The notes below the pieces were generated by a model. It worked only from the letters and a program-made list of their open reading frames with translations. It was not told the origin of the DNA and searched no databases. The position numbers were made by a program, and so were the translations under genes. Shown here piece by piece: positions 1 to 6,090 of a stretch of DNA of 12,672 bases (the first letter of the stretch is position 1; each line of letters begins with the position of its first letter). Source of the stretch: Spirochaetales bacterium (lineage in GTDB: Bacteria > Spirochaetota > Spirochaetia > DSM-27196 > SLST01); the NCBI GenBank assembly GCA_007130265.1, contig SLST01000423.1, positions 1-12,672 of the forward strand, read 5' to 3'.

Positions 1-83
1 AGCTCGGTCCGGCGCGACTGCAGGCTTCGCGGGTCGAGTGCGGCTATCTCGACGCGCTCGGGTGTCCGGGATTCGTCTTTCAT
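1..83 (-). CDS. 5' end of an unidentified gene, probably metal-regulated (partial)
   Basis: Only the first 27 codons are inside the window; the gene runs off the left edge. The start is chosen because an ideal ribosome binding site (AGGAGG, then ACCAG) precedes the ATG at 83. The peptide reads MKDESRTPERVEIAALDPRS and continues LQSRRTE; it is hydrophilic, with no signal peptide or metal-binding Cys motif so far, so I cannot name the product. About 50 bases upstream lies a sigma70-like promoter overlapped by a perfect palindrome that shares ATACCCCGGT with the site in front of the csoR gene. This gene is therefore probably a target of that repressor. Known targets of CsoR-like repressors are copper exporters, copper chaperones or sulfur-transfer proteins, but nothing visible here decides among them. 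Confidence 0.72.
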   Translation of the reverse strand, partial: MKDESRTPERVEIAALDPRSLQSRRTE

Positions 84-130
84 CTGGTCCTCCTCGTGAG
101 GGTTCGCCTCGCGATCGTCCGTCAGAGAAG

Positions 131-160
131 AATGTAATATACCCCGGTGGGGTATGTCAA
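131..160 (-). promoter_or_regulatory. sigma70-like promoter for the gene starting at 83
   Basis: Read on the minus strand there is a perfect -35 box TTGACA (160-155) and, after an 18-base spacer, a TACATT -10 box (136-131). TATTAC, with a 15-base spacer, is a weaker alternative. The spacer is almost entirely occupied by the palindrome at 139-155, so a bound repressor would block RNA polymerase. The promoter begins only 10 bases beyond the stop codon of the hydrolase gene, so the exiting gene need not depend on read-through. Confidence 0.65.
139..155. promoter_or_regulatory. CsoR-type operator (perfect inverted repeat)
   Basis: The 17 bases ATACCCC-GGT-GGGGTAT form a perfect 7+7 inverted repeat around a 3-base centre. 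A-T-rich ends with a run of C and a run of G are the known style of operators for CsoR/CstR-family repressors. The first ten bases are identical to the site at 1750-1766 beside the csoR gene in this window, which is the main reason to pair it with that regulator. Confidence 0.7.
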
Positions 161-170
161 GCGCAAAGGC

Positions 171-1703
171 TCAGAAGCTGTACTCAAGGGAGAGGCGCCA
201 GGTGGACCGGCGCTCAAAGACACCGTCGGGCAGCGATCGAGCCGCGGATATCTGGTGGGCGATTCGCCACAGGAAGGGAGCCGGGCCGCGGAGCCCGAGA
301 CCGAGCTCCCATTCGAGCCGGTGGTCGACGGCGTCCACGCGAACCGTCTCCGCGAGGGGAGGGCCGTTGGGCAGGGTGTAGGCTCCCGCCGCCGCATCGA
401 GCACTACTCGACCGCCGAGTCGCAGGAGATAGCGAGCGCGCAGATTGAACGCGCTCTCCGGGATGAATCGCGTCATTCCCAGCGGGAGCTCGTAGCGAAG
501 CGTCAGGAGTGAGTCGACGCGATCGTTGCCGTGCCATCGTTGCGGGACGAAAGGAAGGTTCCGGTCGCCGCGGACGTACACGAGATGGAAGCCGCGAGGT
601 GCTGCGCGGTCGTCGAGCCGATAGATCCAGTCCCAGCCGACGCCGAACCCGGAGAACCCGCCCCGCGTCGTGGTCGTACCGGAACCGCCCATGCCGAAAA
701 CCAGTTCCTGATGAAGCCGGTGCAGTCTCGCTCCGGTAGTGACGTCAGTTGCTGAGTATCCGGTGATCGAGTGGACGTAATACCGCGACCAGGGCCACTC
801 GACGCGAAGCTGCGCCTCGCTGTCGCGGCCGGAACGCCATGCGCCGTCGGCGACGTCGAGCACTCCTACACGAAGCGCGATTCGGTCGTGCGTCGGGCGA
901 GTCAGGTGGCTGGTCGGTGAGTGCGCAGGGGGCACGACCGGGGCTTGCGGGTCGATCGACGCAACCGCGGCGCCGGTTACGAAGCTCACCTGCTCTTGCA
1001 GGACCGCCCGCGGCGGCATCGTATGTCCCCCCCGGTACTCGGTGTAGCTGTGGGTGACGGCCGACTGCTCGAAGCGGCTGCGGACGACGTTGATGCCGCG
1101 GTACCGGGCCGGGTCCTCGCTTCCTCCAATGAGAAGGGCACCGCGAAACCCGGTCTCGTGCATGCGCGCGAGTGCCTCAGCGGATACCGGATACGAGGCG
1201 CGGGTGCCTGCCATCACGGCTCCGGCGAAGCGGTCGGGATTCCGGGCTGCGAGCGCCCAGCTCAGATCTCCGCCGAGCGAGTAGCCGCCAAGGTAGACCC
1301 TCGTCTCGTCCGCACCATACGATTCGAGCAGCCGTGCGAGATCCGCGAGGACGCGCTCCTCGTACCATGCCACGAAGCGGACGAAATCCGGAAGATACTC
1401 GCTGCGCTGAGGTCTTCCCGGGGGCAGGAGGAGGATGAAGTCGGTCTGCCGTTCGGGATCGAGCCCCAGGCTGCGCGCCATGAGCAGCGAGTTCGTGCCC
1501 GTTGGGGGCAACGGAATGAAGACGGGGTAGCGGCGTCCCGGCGAGTAGCCCACGGGCGCGACGACGCGGGAGGGCTGGTCGAGGTAGGTCGGACGCTGCC
1601 GGCCCGTCGCTGCCCATGCGGCCGGCGTAACGAGGAAGGCGAGCAGGACCAGCGCCACGCATCTCGCGCGGTGCGTCGGCCTTCTGGTGATCGGTTGGTG
1701 CAC
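171..1703 (-). CDS. exported alpha/beta-hydrolase (esterase) with C-terminal outer-membrane beta-barrel-like region
   Basis: Predicted 510-residue protein. The GTG start at 1703 is chosen because it gives a clean signal peptide (Arg-rich start, hydrophobic core about residues 16-29, Ala-Trp-Ala cleavage site near 31); upstream codons in the same frame run into the csoR promoter. The ribosome binding site is weak (GAGGT, 11-base spacer). Residues about 45-250 are an alpha/beta-hydrolase of the feruloyl-esterase/PHB-depolymerase style: nucleophile elbow GGYSLGG with Ser142, probable acid Asp197 (GGSEDP), His227 (RGGHTMP). A Pro-rich linker (about 250-270) leads to about 240 residues of short alternating polar/aromatic stretches. 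These end in WRLSLEYSF, with Trp502, Leu504, Leu506, Tyr508 and terminal Phe510 alternating as in outer-membrane protein beta-signals. I infer surface or periplasmic display of an esterase anchored by its own barrel. Substrate unknown; whether the barrel is complete is not shown. Confidence 0.82.
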   Translation of the reverse strand: MHQPITRRPTHRARCVALVLLAFLVTPAAWAATGRQRPTYLDQPSRVVAPVGYSPGRRYPVFIPLPPTGTNSLLMARSLGLDPERQTDFILLLPPGRPQRSEYLPDFVRFVAWYEERVLADLARLLESYGADETRVYLGGYSLGGDLSWALAARNPDRFAGAVMAGTRASYPVSAEALARMHETGFRGALLIGGSEDPARYRGINVVRSRFEQSAVTHSYTEYRGGHTMPPRAVLQEQVSFVTGAAVASIDPQAPVVPPAHSPTSHLTRPTHDRIALRVGVLDVADGAWRSGRDSEAQLRVEWPWSRYYVHSITGYSATDVTTGARLHRLHQELVFGMGGSGTTTTRGGFSGFGVGWDWIYRLDDRAAPRGFHLVYVRGDRNLPFVPQRWHGNDRVDSLLTLRYELPLGMTRFIPESAFNLRARYLLRLGGRVVLDAAAGAYTLPNGPPLAETVRVDAVDHRLEWELGLGLRGPAPFLWRIAHQISAARSLPDGVFERRSTWRLSLEYSF

Positions 1704-1740
1704 GACCCGAATGTACCTCACGGGGCCCCGCGCGACCACC

Positions 1741-1769
1741 TTGCCTGAGATACCCCGGTACGGTATATT
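1741..1769 (+). promoter_or_regulatory. sigma70-like promoter of csoR
   Basis: TTGCCT (1741-1746) and TATATT (1764-1769) are separated by exactly 17 bases, a good -35/-10 pair facing the repressor gene 28 bases downstream. The operator-like palindrome fills the spacer and the start of the -10 box, which predicts negative autoregulation. Confidence 0.65.
1750..1766. promoter_or_regulatory. CsoR-type operator (imperfect inverted repeat) between hydrolase gene and csoR
   Basis: ATACCCC-GGT-ACGGTAT: the left arm and centre are identical to the perfect palindrome at 139-155, while the right arm departs from symmetry at two positions (AC instead of GG). It lies in the 93-base gap between two divergent genes, over the csoR promoter and 47 bases upstream of the hydrolase start. 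It could therefore influence both, most clearly csoR. The lower symmetry suggests weaker binding than at the other site. Confidence 0.66.
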
Positions 1770-1796
1770 GGGCTCACTGTCCCAGGAGCGAAGCCC

Positions 1797-2081
1797 ATGA
1801 TGAACGAAGCACAGAAGTCCAAGGCCGCCGCCCGGCTGAACCGTATCGAGGGTCAGATACGGGGCATTCAGAAGATGGTCGAAGAAGACCGGTACTGCGT
1901 CGACATCCTGACTCAGACCCGCGCGGTCGTTGCGGCGCTGCGCGGTGTTGAAGACCTCATCATGGAAACGCACCTTGATACGTGCGTGGCCGATGCGATG
2001 AAAGACGACGATCCGCAGCTCCAGAGAGAGAAGATTGACGAGGTCATGAGCGTTGTGACCCGGTTCCGGCGTTACGGGTAG
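1797..2081 (+). CDS. csoR: CsoR-family metal-sensing transcriptional repressor (probably Cu(I))
   Basis: A 94-residue all-alpha repressor of the CsoR/RcnR/FrmR/CstR family (DUF156), about the usual length. The opening KSKAAARLNRIEGQIRGIQK is the family's DNA-binding first helix. The ligand positions read Cys34 (DRYC), His59 and Cys63 (THLDTC). The Cys-His-Cys set with His and Cys four residues apart is the established fingerprint of Cu(I)-sensing CsoR; FrmR and RcnR differ at the last Cys, and persulfide sensors (CstR) lack the His. Family members bind DNA as tetramers and release it on binding the inducer. The start at 1797 has AGGAG eight bases upstream; an ATG one codon later is possible. 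Operators at 1750-1766 and 139-155 suggest autoregulation and control of the gene leaving the left edge. It converges on the SIMPL gene with a 6-base gap. Confidence 0.93.
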   Translation: MMNEAQKSKAAARLNRIEGQIRGIQKMVEEDRYCVDILTQTRAVVAALRGVEDLIMETHLDTCVADAMKDDDPQLQREKIDEVMSVVTRFRRYG

Positions 2082-2087
2082 CGACGT

Positions 2088-2852
2088 CTACCGCAGCTCG
2101 TAGGTGACCTGTACACTCGCCGTGTATCTCGCGCTTCCGGGCTGGACCGGCCCCCCGCCGTACCCGGCGCTCATCGCGCGCGCGTCGTACGGACCGGGGC
2201 CCGCGGGGACAGACTCGGTGATCTCGAGCACTTCGCCGATTGTTCGTCCTCCGGCGACGGCGAGCGCGAGCGCACGGGCGTGCGCGTCTTCCATCGCAAG
2301 AGTCCGGGCCTCTTCCTCCAGTGGGCCGGGGTCGGAGAATGAGAACTCGATTCCGTACATCTGGTTCGCGCCGGCTTCGATCGCGGCTTCGACGACGGCC
2401 GCCGCACGGGTTACGTCGGTCAGTACGAGGCGTACCATGTTCTCCACGCGGTAGGTGCCCGCCGGTCGGCCGTCCTGATCGTGCGCGCGCGGGGGTGCCT
2501 GGTAGTCGCGCTCGAAGAAGATGGAGTAGTTCATCGTCTGAACGTGTCGCTCCGGTACTCCGAGCGCCAGAACGGCGGCGATAACCGCGTCCATCCGGTC
2601 ACGTAGCTCGGCCGCGGCAACCTGTGCGCTTGTATCGTAGAGCTGGACGCCCACCGTGATCGCCGCCTGGTCGGGTTCCGCGAAGAGCTCTCCCCGGCCG
2701 ATCACCGTTATCGTTGCGGGCCGCACGGCGACGCCACCTGCAGCCCGCTCTCCGCCGCCGCCGGCGGAGAGGAGAGCCGGCTGAAGGAACAAGAGGCCGG
2801 CGACGAAGGTAAGGACGCACATCCGCCGCAGATGGTGACAAGAGGTTCTCAT
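2088..2852 (-). CDS. exported SIMPL-domain (DUF541) protein
   Basis: Predicted 254-residue protein. It has a signal peptide (basic start, hydrophobic core about residues 12-29, cleavage near Leu-Ser-Ala30), then a SIMPL/DUF541 domain covering nearly the whole mature chain. The typical opening is ITVIGRGELFAEPDQAAITV (about 48-67) and the typical ending PGSARYTASVQVTYEL. Family members (BP26/OMP28 of Brucella, E. coli YggE) are periplasmic proteins of poorly defined function linked to stress and antigenicity; some form ring oligomers. An internal Met11 would also give a signal peptide, but Met1 fits the upstream promoter, which places the predicted transcript start on this ATG. There is no Shine-Dalgarno sequence. 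It follows the rnf-rseC operon on the same strand after 58 bases. Role here unknown. Confidence 0.88.
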   Translation of the reverse strand: MRTSCHHLRRMCVLTFVAGLLFLQPALLSAGGGGERAAGGVAVRPATITVIGRGELFAEPDQAAITVGVQLYDTSAQVAAAELRDRMDAVIAAVLALGVPERHVQTMNYSIFFERDYQAPPRAHDQDGRPAGTYRVENMVRLVLTDVTRAAAVVEAAIEAGANQMYGIEFSFSDPGPLEEEARTLAMEDAHARALALAVAGGRTIGEVLEITESVPAGPGPYDARAMSAGYGGGPVQPGSARYTASVQVTYELR

Positions 2853-2858
2853 GGTTCG

Positions 2859-2887
2859 ACAGTACCGCGCTCGCGGCGCGTCGTCAA
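2859..2887 (-). promoter_or_regulatory. putative promoter of the SIMPL gene giving a leaderless mRNA
   Basis: On the minus strand TTGACG (2887-2882) and TACTGT (2864-2859) are spaced by 17 bases. The -10 box ends six bases before the ATG at 2852, so transcription would start at or next to the first base of the start codon. The absence of any Shine-Dalgarno sequence agrees with this. The -10 box is only a 3/6 match. Confidence 0.42.
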
Positions 2888-2910
2888 CGAGCTCCGGGGA
2901 TGGAGCGCGA

Positions 2911-3378
2911 TCACTCGCGGCACGCGGTGATCGTCAGCCTTTCCCCGACCCAGTGGTTCAGGCGCGAGAGCAGGTAGCCGGTAGCCAGGAGCAAGCCGAC
3001 GCCGAGTCCGAAGGAGAGCAGCACGCGCGGCTGTTCGGCGCGTGACGCGAACAGCCATTCGTGCCCCGCGACGATGCCGCCGAAGAGTGCGGTCAGCGGA
3101 ACGCCGTACACCCAGGCGGTCGCCTTGAGGACCGTGCCGCGGCGCATCTCGAGGCGAACGTTGTCTCCCGGCGCGAGCGGCTCGTGCGAGACCGCCTCGA
3201 CCACCGATCCGGCGCCGTAGCAGTTCTCGCGGATCACGCAGCGATCGCAAGTACCCGGCAGCGTGATCTCCACCTGGTAACGATGCGTGCCGTCCGGCGT
3301 CTCCCTCACGGCCCGCCGAACGACCCCGTACTCGGTCTCGACTGCGCCGGCGGACCGAGCCTGCCGACGGTCGCTCAC
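2911..3378 (-). CDS. rseC: RseC/SoxR-reducing-system family membrane protein
   Basis: Predicted 155-residue protein of the RseC/MucC family. Its GTG start (3378) overlaps the rnfB stop codon by four bases (GTGA), with GAGGAG five bases upstream, so translation should be coupled to rnfB. The soluble N-terminal part carries Cys44, Cys47 and Cys53 (C-x2-C-x5-C), as in family members. Two membrane spans follow, at about residues 83-105 and 112-133, and the tail is short and hydrophilic. In E. coli the related proteins RsxABCDGE and RseC help keep SoxR reduced. Position as last gene of an rnf operon supports a redox or assembly role with the Rnf complex, probably handling Fe-S or thiol chemistry at the membrane; the exact function is not established. 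No soxR gene is in the window. Confidence 0.88.
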   Translation of the reverse strand: MSDRRQARSAGAVETEYGVVRRAVRETPDGTHRYQVEITLPGTCDRCVIRENCYGAGSVVEAVSHEPLAPGDNVRLEMRRGTVLKATAWVYGVPLTALFGGIVAGHEWLFASRAEQPRVLLSFGLGVGLLLATGYLLSRLNHWVGERLTITACRE

Positions 3379-4298
3379 CGCGACTCCTCTTCCTGCGCCG
3401 CGCCGGTTCCGGCGGCGACATGATCCCCATCCGCGACAGCCGGCTCCTCTCCGTCCGGGACGTACCCGAGCGCCTCGGTCTTGCGGACGCTGTTGATACC
3501 GCAGGCGTAGGCGGAGGTGGGGCACTTCGCGCCGTACTCGGGTTTCGCGGCGTACGGGTCCGGCGAGACGACGGCGAGATTGCCTTCCATCTGTACCGCC
3601 TCCGCGTTGTCGTCATTGGCGGCCGCCTTGACGCAGAGCCGGCAGGCGATGCACGCCTTGCTGCACACCTTGCGCGCGACCGGGCCGGGATCCTGGCTCT
3701 TGCAGTAGACAAAGGTGTTGTGGCTGATCGGGTGCAGCTCGATCAGGTCGCGGGGGCAGGCGCGCACGCAGTTGCCGCAGGCGGTGCACTTCACGGCGTC
3801 GACGTACGGAATCCCTCCATCGCTCAAGTGGATCGCGTCGAAGGGGCAGCTTCGAACGCACGAGCCCATTCCTACGCAGCCGTACTTGCACCGCTTGCTG
3901 ACGTCCTGCGAGTAGATCGCCGCGGCGCAGTCCTCGATCCCCTTGTAGATGCCCGGAAACTTCGCCGCCTCGTCGTCTCCCTGGCAGAAGACGACCGCGA
4001 CGAGGCGTTCCTTCTGGTCGCCGGAGACTTCGACGCCCATCACGCGCGCGACGTCCTTCGTCGTATCGGCTCCCCCGACGACGCAGAGGTTGAGTTCCTC
4101 GTCCTCTTCGACGATCGCCTGGGCGTAGAGTGCGCACGACGCGTAGCCGCAGCCGCCGCAGTTCACGCCGGGCAGCTGCTGCTCAACACGCTCGAGCTTA
4201 GGGTCGGTCTCGACCGCAAACCGCCTGTTCGCGAAGACGAGAAATATGGAGAAGAACAGCCCGATGATGCCCATCAGGACTGCTGCAGTAACGATCAT
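3375..4298 (-). CDS. rnfB: Rnf complex subunit B (Fe-S electron-input protein), reduced C-terminal ferredoxin domain
   Basis: Predicted 307-residue RnfB, the subunit that accepts electrons from ferredoxin. Residues 4-23 form a membrane anchor. The 4Fe-4S domain has Cys47, Cys50, Cys55 and Cys72 (NCGGCGYASC). The central region carries Cys105, Cys124, Cys137 and Cys141, then C-x3-CP and C-x2-C-x2-C-x3-CP motifs (Cys147/151; Cys171/174/177/181). The last ferredoxin motif is incomplete: Cys216, Cys219 and Cys222 are present, but the fourth position is Ala226, and its partner motif is reduced to a single Cys259-Pro. These four could still bind one cluster. An acidic tail follows residue 268. The start has AGGAGG five bases upstream, 21 bases after rnfA. 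Identity is certain; the cluster count is inference. Confidence 0.96.
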   Translation of the reverse strand: MIVTAAVLMGIIGLFFSIFLVFANRRFAVETDPKLERVEQQLPGVNCGGCGYASCALYAQAIVEEDEELNLCVVGGADTTKDVARVMGVEVSGDQKERLVAVVFCQGDDEAAKFPGIYKGIEDCAAAIYSQDVSKRCKYGCVGMGSCVRSCPFDAIHLSDGGIPYVDAVKCTACGNCVRACPRDLIELHPISHNTFVYCKSQDPGPVARKVCSKACIACRLCVKAAANDDNAEAVQMEGNLAVVSPDPYAAKPEYGAKCPTSAYACGINSVRKTEALGYVPDGEEPAVADGDHVAAGTGAAQEEESR

Positions 4299-4319
4299 TG
4301 GGTCCTCCTGCGAAACGTT

Positions 4320-4898
4320 CTATGCCGAGGTCAGCCCGGTGAAGCCCATGAAGGCGAGGGCCAGGATCCCGGCGGTTATCAGGGTGATTGCGGCGCCGCG
4401 GAACGCTCTCGGGATGTCGGCCACCTCGAGCTGCTCCCGAATGCCCGCCATGATGACAATGGCGAGCGTGAAACCGACGCCGGCTCCAAAGCCCTGCACC
4501 ATCGACTCGAGGAAGCCGAGTTCGCGCATCGCCTGGATCAGCGCGACGAAGAGAATTGCGCAGTTCGTCGTGATGAGCGGCAGAAAGATACCGAGTGTGC
4601 GGTACAGAGCAGGAGAGGTCTTCCTGATGAACATCTCCACGAACTGCACGAGCGAGGCGATCACGACGATGTAGCTGACGTACTCGAGGAAGGGCAGCCC
4701 GAAGGCGATAAGTACGTAGTGGTTGATGATCCAGGTGACCACCGCCGTGATCGTCATGACGAAGGTGACCGCGAGGCCCATCGAGAGGGCGGAGTCGATC
4801 TTCTTTGATACGCCGATAAACGGGCAGATACCGACGAAGTAGGTGAGGACGAAATTGTTGACGACGATCGCCGATATGAGCGTCACGAGATAGGTCAT
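4320..4898 (-). CDS. rnfA: Rnf complex membrane subunit A
   Basis: Predicted 192-residue integral membrane protein with six hydrophobic segments, the normal length for RnfA. Cys25 (VGICPFIG) and Cys113 (TTNCAIL) are the conserved pair that, with the matching pair in RnfE, holds an intramembrane Fe-S centre in the Rnf/Nqr family. RnfA and RnfE are an inverted-topology pair in the core of the ion-pumping unit. The ATG at 4898 lies two bases after the rnfE stop, with AAGGA seven bases upstream. The same frame is open far upstream, but that part is antisense-like noise inside rnfE and does not resemble any protein. Part of the rnfCDGEAB-rseC operon. Confidence 0.96.
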   Translation of the reverse strand: MTYLVTLISAIVVNNFVLTYFVGICPFIGVSKKIDSALSMGLAVTFVMTITAVVTWIINHYVLIAFGLPFLEYVSYIVVIASLVQFVEMFIRKTSPALYRTLGIFLPLITTNCAILFVALIQAMRELGFLESMVQGFGAGVGFTLAIVIMAGIREQLEVADIPRAFRGAAITLITAGILALAFMGFTGLTSA

Positions 4899-4900
4899 GA

Positions 4901-5533
4901 TCACGTCCTTATGAGAACCGGGTCGTTCTTCGCCTTCACCGCGTTGAAGACGGCCATGAGAACTCCGAGGGTAAGGAAGGCACCGGGAGGCAGGATCATC
5001 ACAAGCATTGGGCTGAAGCCCTCTCCAAAGAGCCTGATACCCAGGAGTGCGCCGCTTCCGAGTATCTCGCGCACCGAACCGAGGACCATCAGGCTGAGCG
5101 TGAACCCCACTCCCATGCCGAGCGCATCCACGAGCGACAGGCCCGGGGTATTGCGCGTCGCGAATGCCTCCACGCGCCCCATGATGATACAGTTCACCAC
5201 AATGAGCGGAACGTACGGTCCGAGCGATGCCGAGAGCGGCGGGAAAAACGCCTTCAGGACGAGGTCTGCGATCGTCACGAAGGTTGCGATTATGACCGCG
5301 TACACCGGGATGCGGACCTGATTCGGGACGCCTCCCTTGATCGTCGACGCGATCAGGGTGCTGAACACGAGCACGAAGGTCGTCGCGAGACCCATGCCGA
5401 TTCCGTTTGCAACGCTCGTCGTCACGGCGAGGACCGGGCACATGCCGAGCACCTGGACGAAGACCGGGTTGTCCCGCACGATACCCTTCATGAACTCCGT
5501 CGTAATCGAGCGGCGTACCACGGTATCTGTCAT
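4901..5533 (-). CDS. rnfE: Rnf complex membrane subunit E
   Basis: Predicted 210-residue integral membrane protein, homologous to RnfA and of usual length. After a soluble start (about 1-22) it has roughly six membrane segments. Cys32 (LGMCPVLA) and Cys115 (VVNCIIMGR) are the pair expected to share a membrane-embedded Fe-S centre with RnfA Cys25 and Cys113. The ATG shares its first base with the rnfG stop codon (TAATG), an arrangement typical of coupled translation, and AGG-type sequence precedes it by about seven bases. It acts in the inner membrane as part of ferredoxin:NAD+ oxidoreductase. Confidence 0.96.
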   Translation of the reverse strand: MTDTVVRRSITTEFMKGIVRDNPVFVQVLGMCPVLAVTTSVANGIGMGLATTFVLVFSTLIASTIKGGVPNQVRIPVYAVIIATFVTIADLVLKAFFPPLSASLGPYVPLIVVNCIIMGRVEAFATRNTPGLSLVDALGMGVGFTLSLMVLGSVREILGSGALLGIRLFGEGFSPMLVMILPPGAFLTLGVLMAVFNAVKAKNDPVLIRT

Positions 5534-6090
5534 TACGGAACCTGCCTTTCGATGGTCTCGAGTGCCGGATCGAGCGTCGCGTTGATTCCCCGCACGACGG
5601 CCCTGCTGGTTATGGTCGCGCCGCTGATAGCCTGAACCTCGTTCTCGTCCCGGTCAGGCTCTACGTTCAGCACGTAGTCGATCGGTGCATCCGCATCCAG
5701 GCCGGCGAATTGGCGGCGGAAACCGGGCTCGGTGATCCTGCCGCCAAGGCCGGGTGTCTCGACCTGTTCGACGAACTCGATGCCGCGGATTGTCTCGAGG
5801 TCCGGCGAAACCCCAACGAGCATGGTGATCGTGCCTCCGTAGCCCTGCGCCTGGATTCGCACCGCGTAGCCAATGATGTCTCCCGCGTCGGTGGCACGGT
5901 AGATCGTCGGCCCTTCGACATCGAGCTCCTCGTACACCGGATCCGCACCGGGGAGGATCCGTTCGAGCGACGCGTAGAGCGCCGCGATCCGGTTCGCCTC
6001 GATGCGGTCGGCGAGCGATGCGTAGGTGCCGGCGAGGACGAGCCCCGAGAGGACCATCACGCCGGTCAGGACGATGACCATCTTCTTCAT
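5533..6090 (-). CDS. rnfG: Rnf complex subunit G (covalent FMN protein)
   Basis: Predicted 185-residue protein. It has one N-terminal membrane anchor (about residues 4-24), then an exported FMN-binding domain with the family motifs GYGG (83-86), ETPGLG (111-116) and the flavinylation site SGAT (156-159, in ISGATITS). In RnfG/NqrC the Thr of SGAT carries FMN through a phosphoester bond made by ApbE, so Thr159 is the predicted attachment site; no apbE gene is in the window. The ATG at 6090 overlaps the rnfD stop by four bases (ATGA). It relays electrons on the outer face of the cytoplasmic membrane. Confidence 0.96.
   Translation of the reverse strand: MKKMVIVLTGVMVLSGLVLAGTYASLADRIEANRIAALYASLERILPGADPVYEELDVEGPTIYRATDAGDIIGYAVRIQAQGYGGTITMLVGVSPDLETIRGIEFVEQVETPGLGGRITEPGFRRQFAGLDADAPIDYVLNVEPDRDENEVQAISGATITSRAVVRGINATLDPALETIERQVP

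Noticed and set aside
921..1748. 275-codon plus-strand open frame antisense to the esterase
   Set aside because: No start signal, no motif and Arg-rich composition; the minus-strand frame shows a clear hydrolase.
1704..1973. N-terminal extension of the esterase to 600 residues
   Set aside because: It would cross the csoR promoter and more than half of the csoR gene, and would bury the clear signal peptide inside the protein.
2081..2088. Bidirectional terminator between csoR and the SIMPL gene
   Set aside because: Only six bases separate the two convergent stop codons and no hairpin is present there.
2849..3712. 287-codon minus-strand open frame over rseC and the end of rnfB
   Set aside because: Arg/Ser/Pro-rich frame-shifted shadow of two recognised genes on the same strand.
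3420..4808. Open frame of 462 codons on the plus strand, antisense to rnfB and rnfA
   Set aside because: Low-complexity His/Asp/Glu/Arg-rich translation opposite two certain rnf genes, with no ribosome binding site or family resemblance.
4899..5441. N-terminal extension of rnfA to 373 residues
   Set aside because: The extension lies in another frame of rnfE and is Arg/Pro-rich; RnfA homologues are about 190 residues, matching the start at 4898, which has a ribosome binding site.
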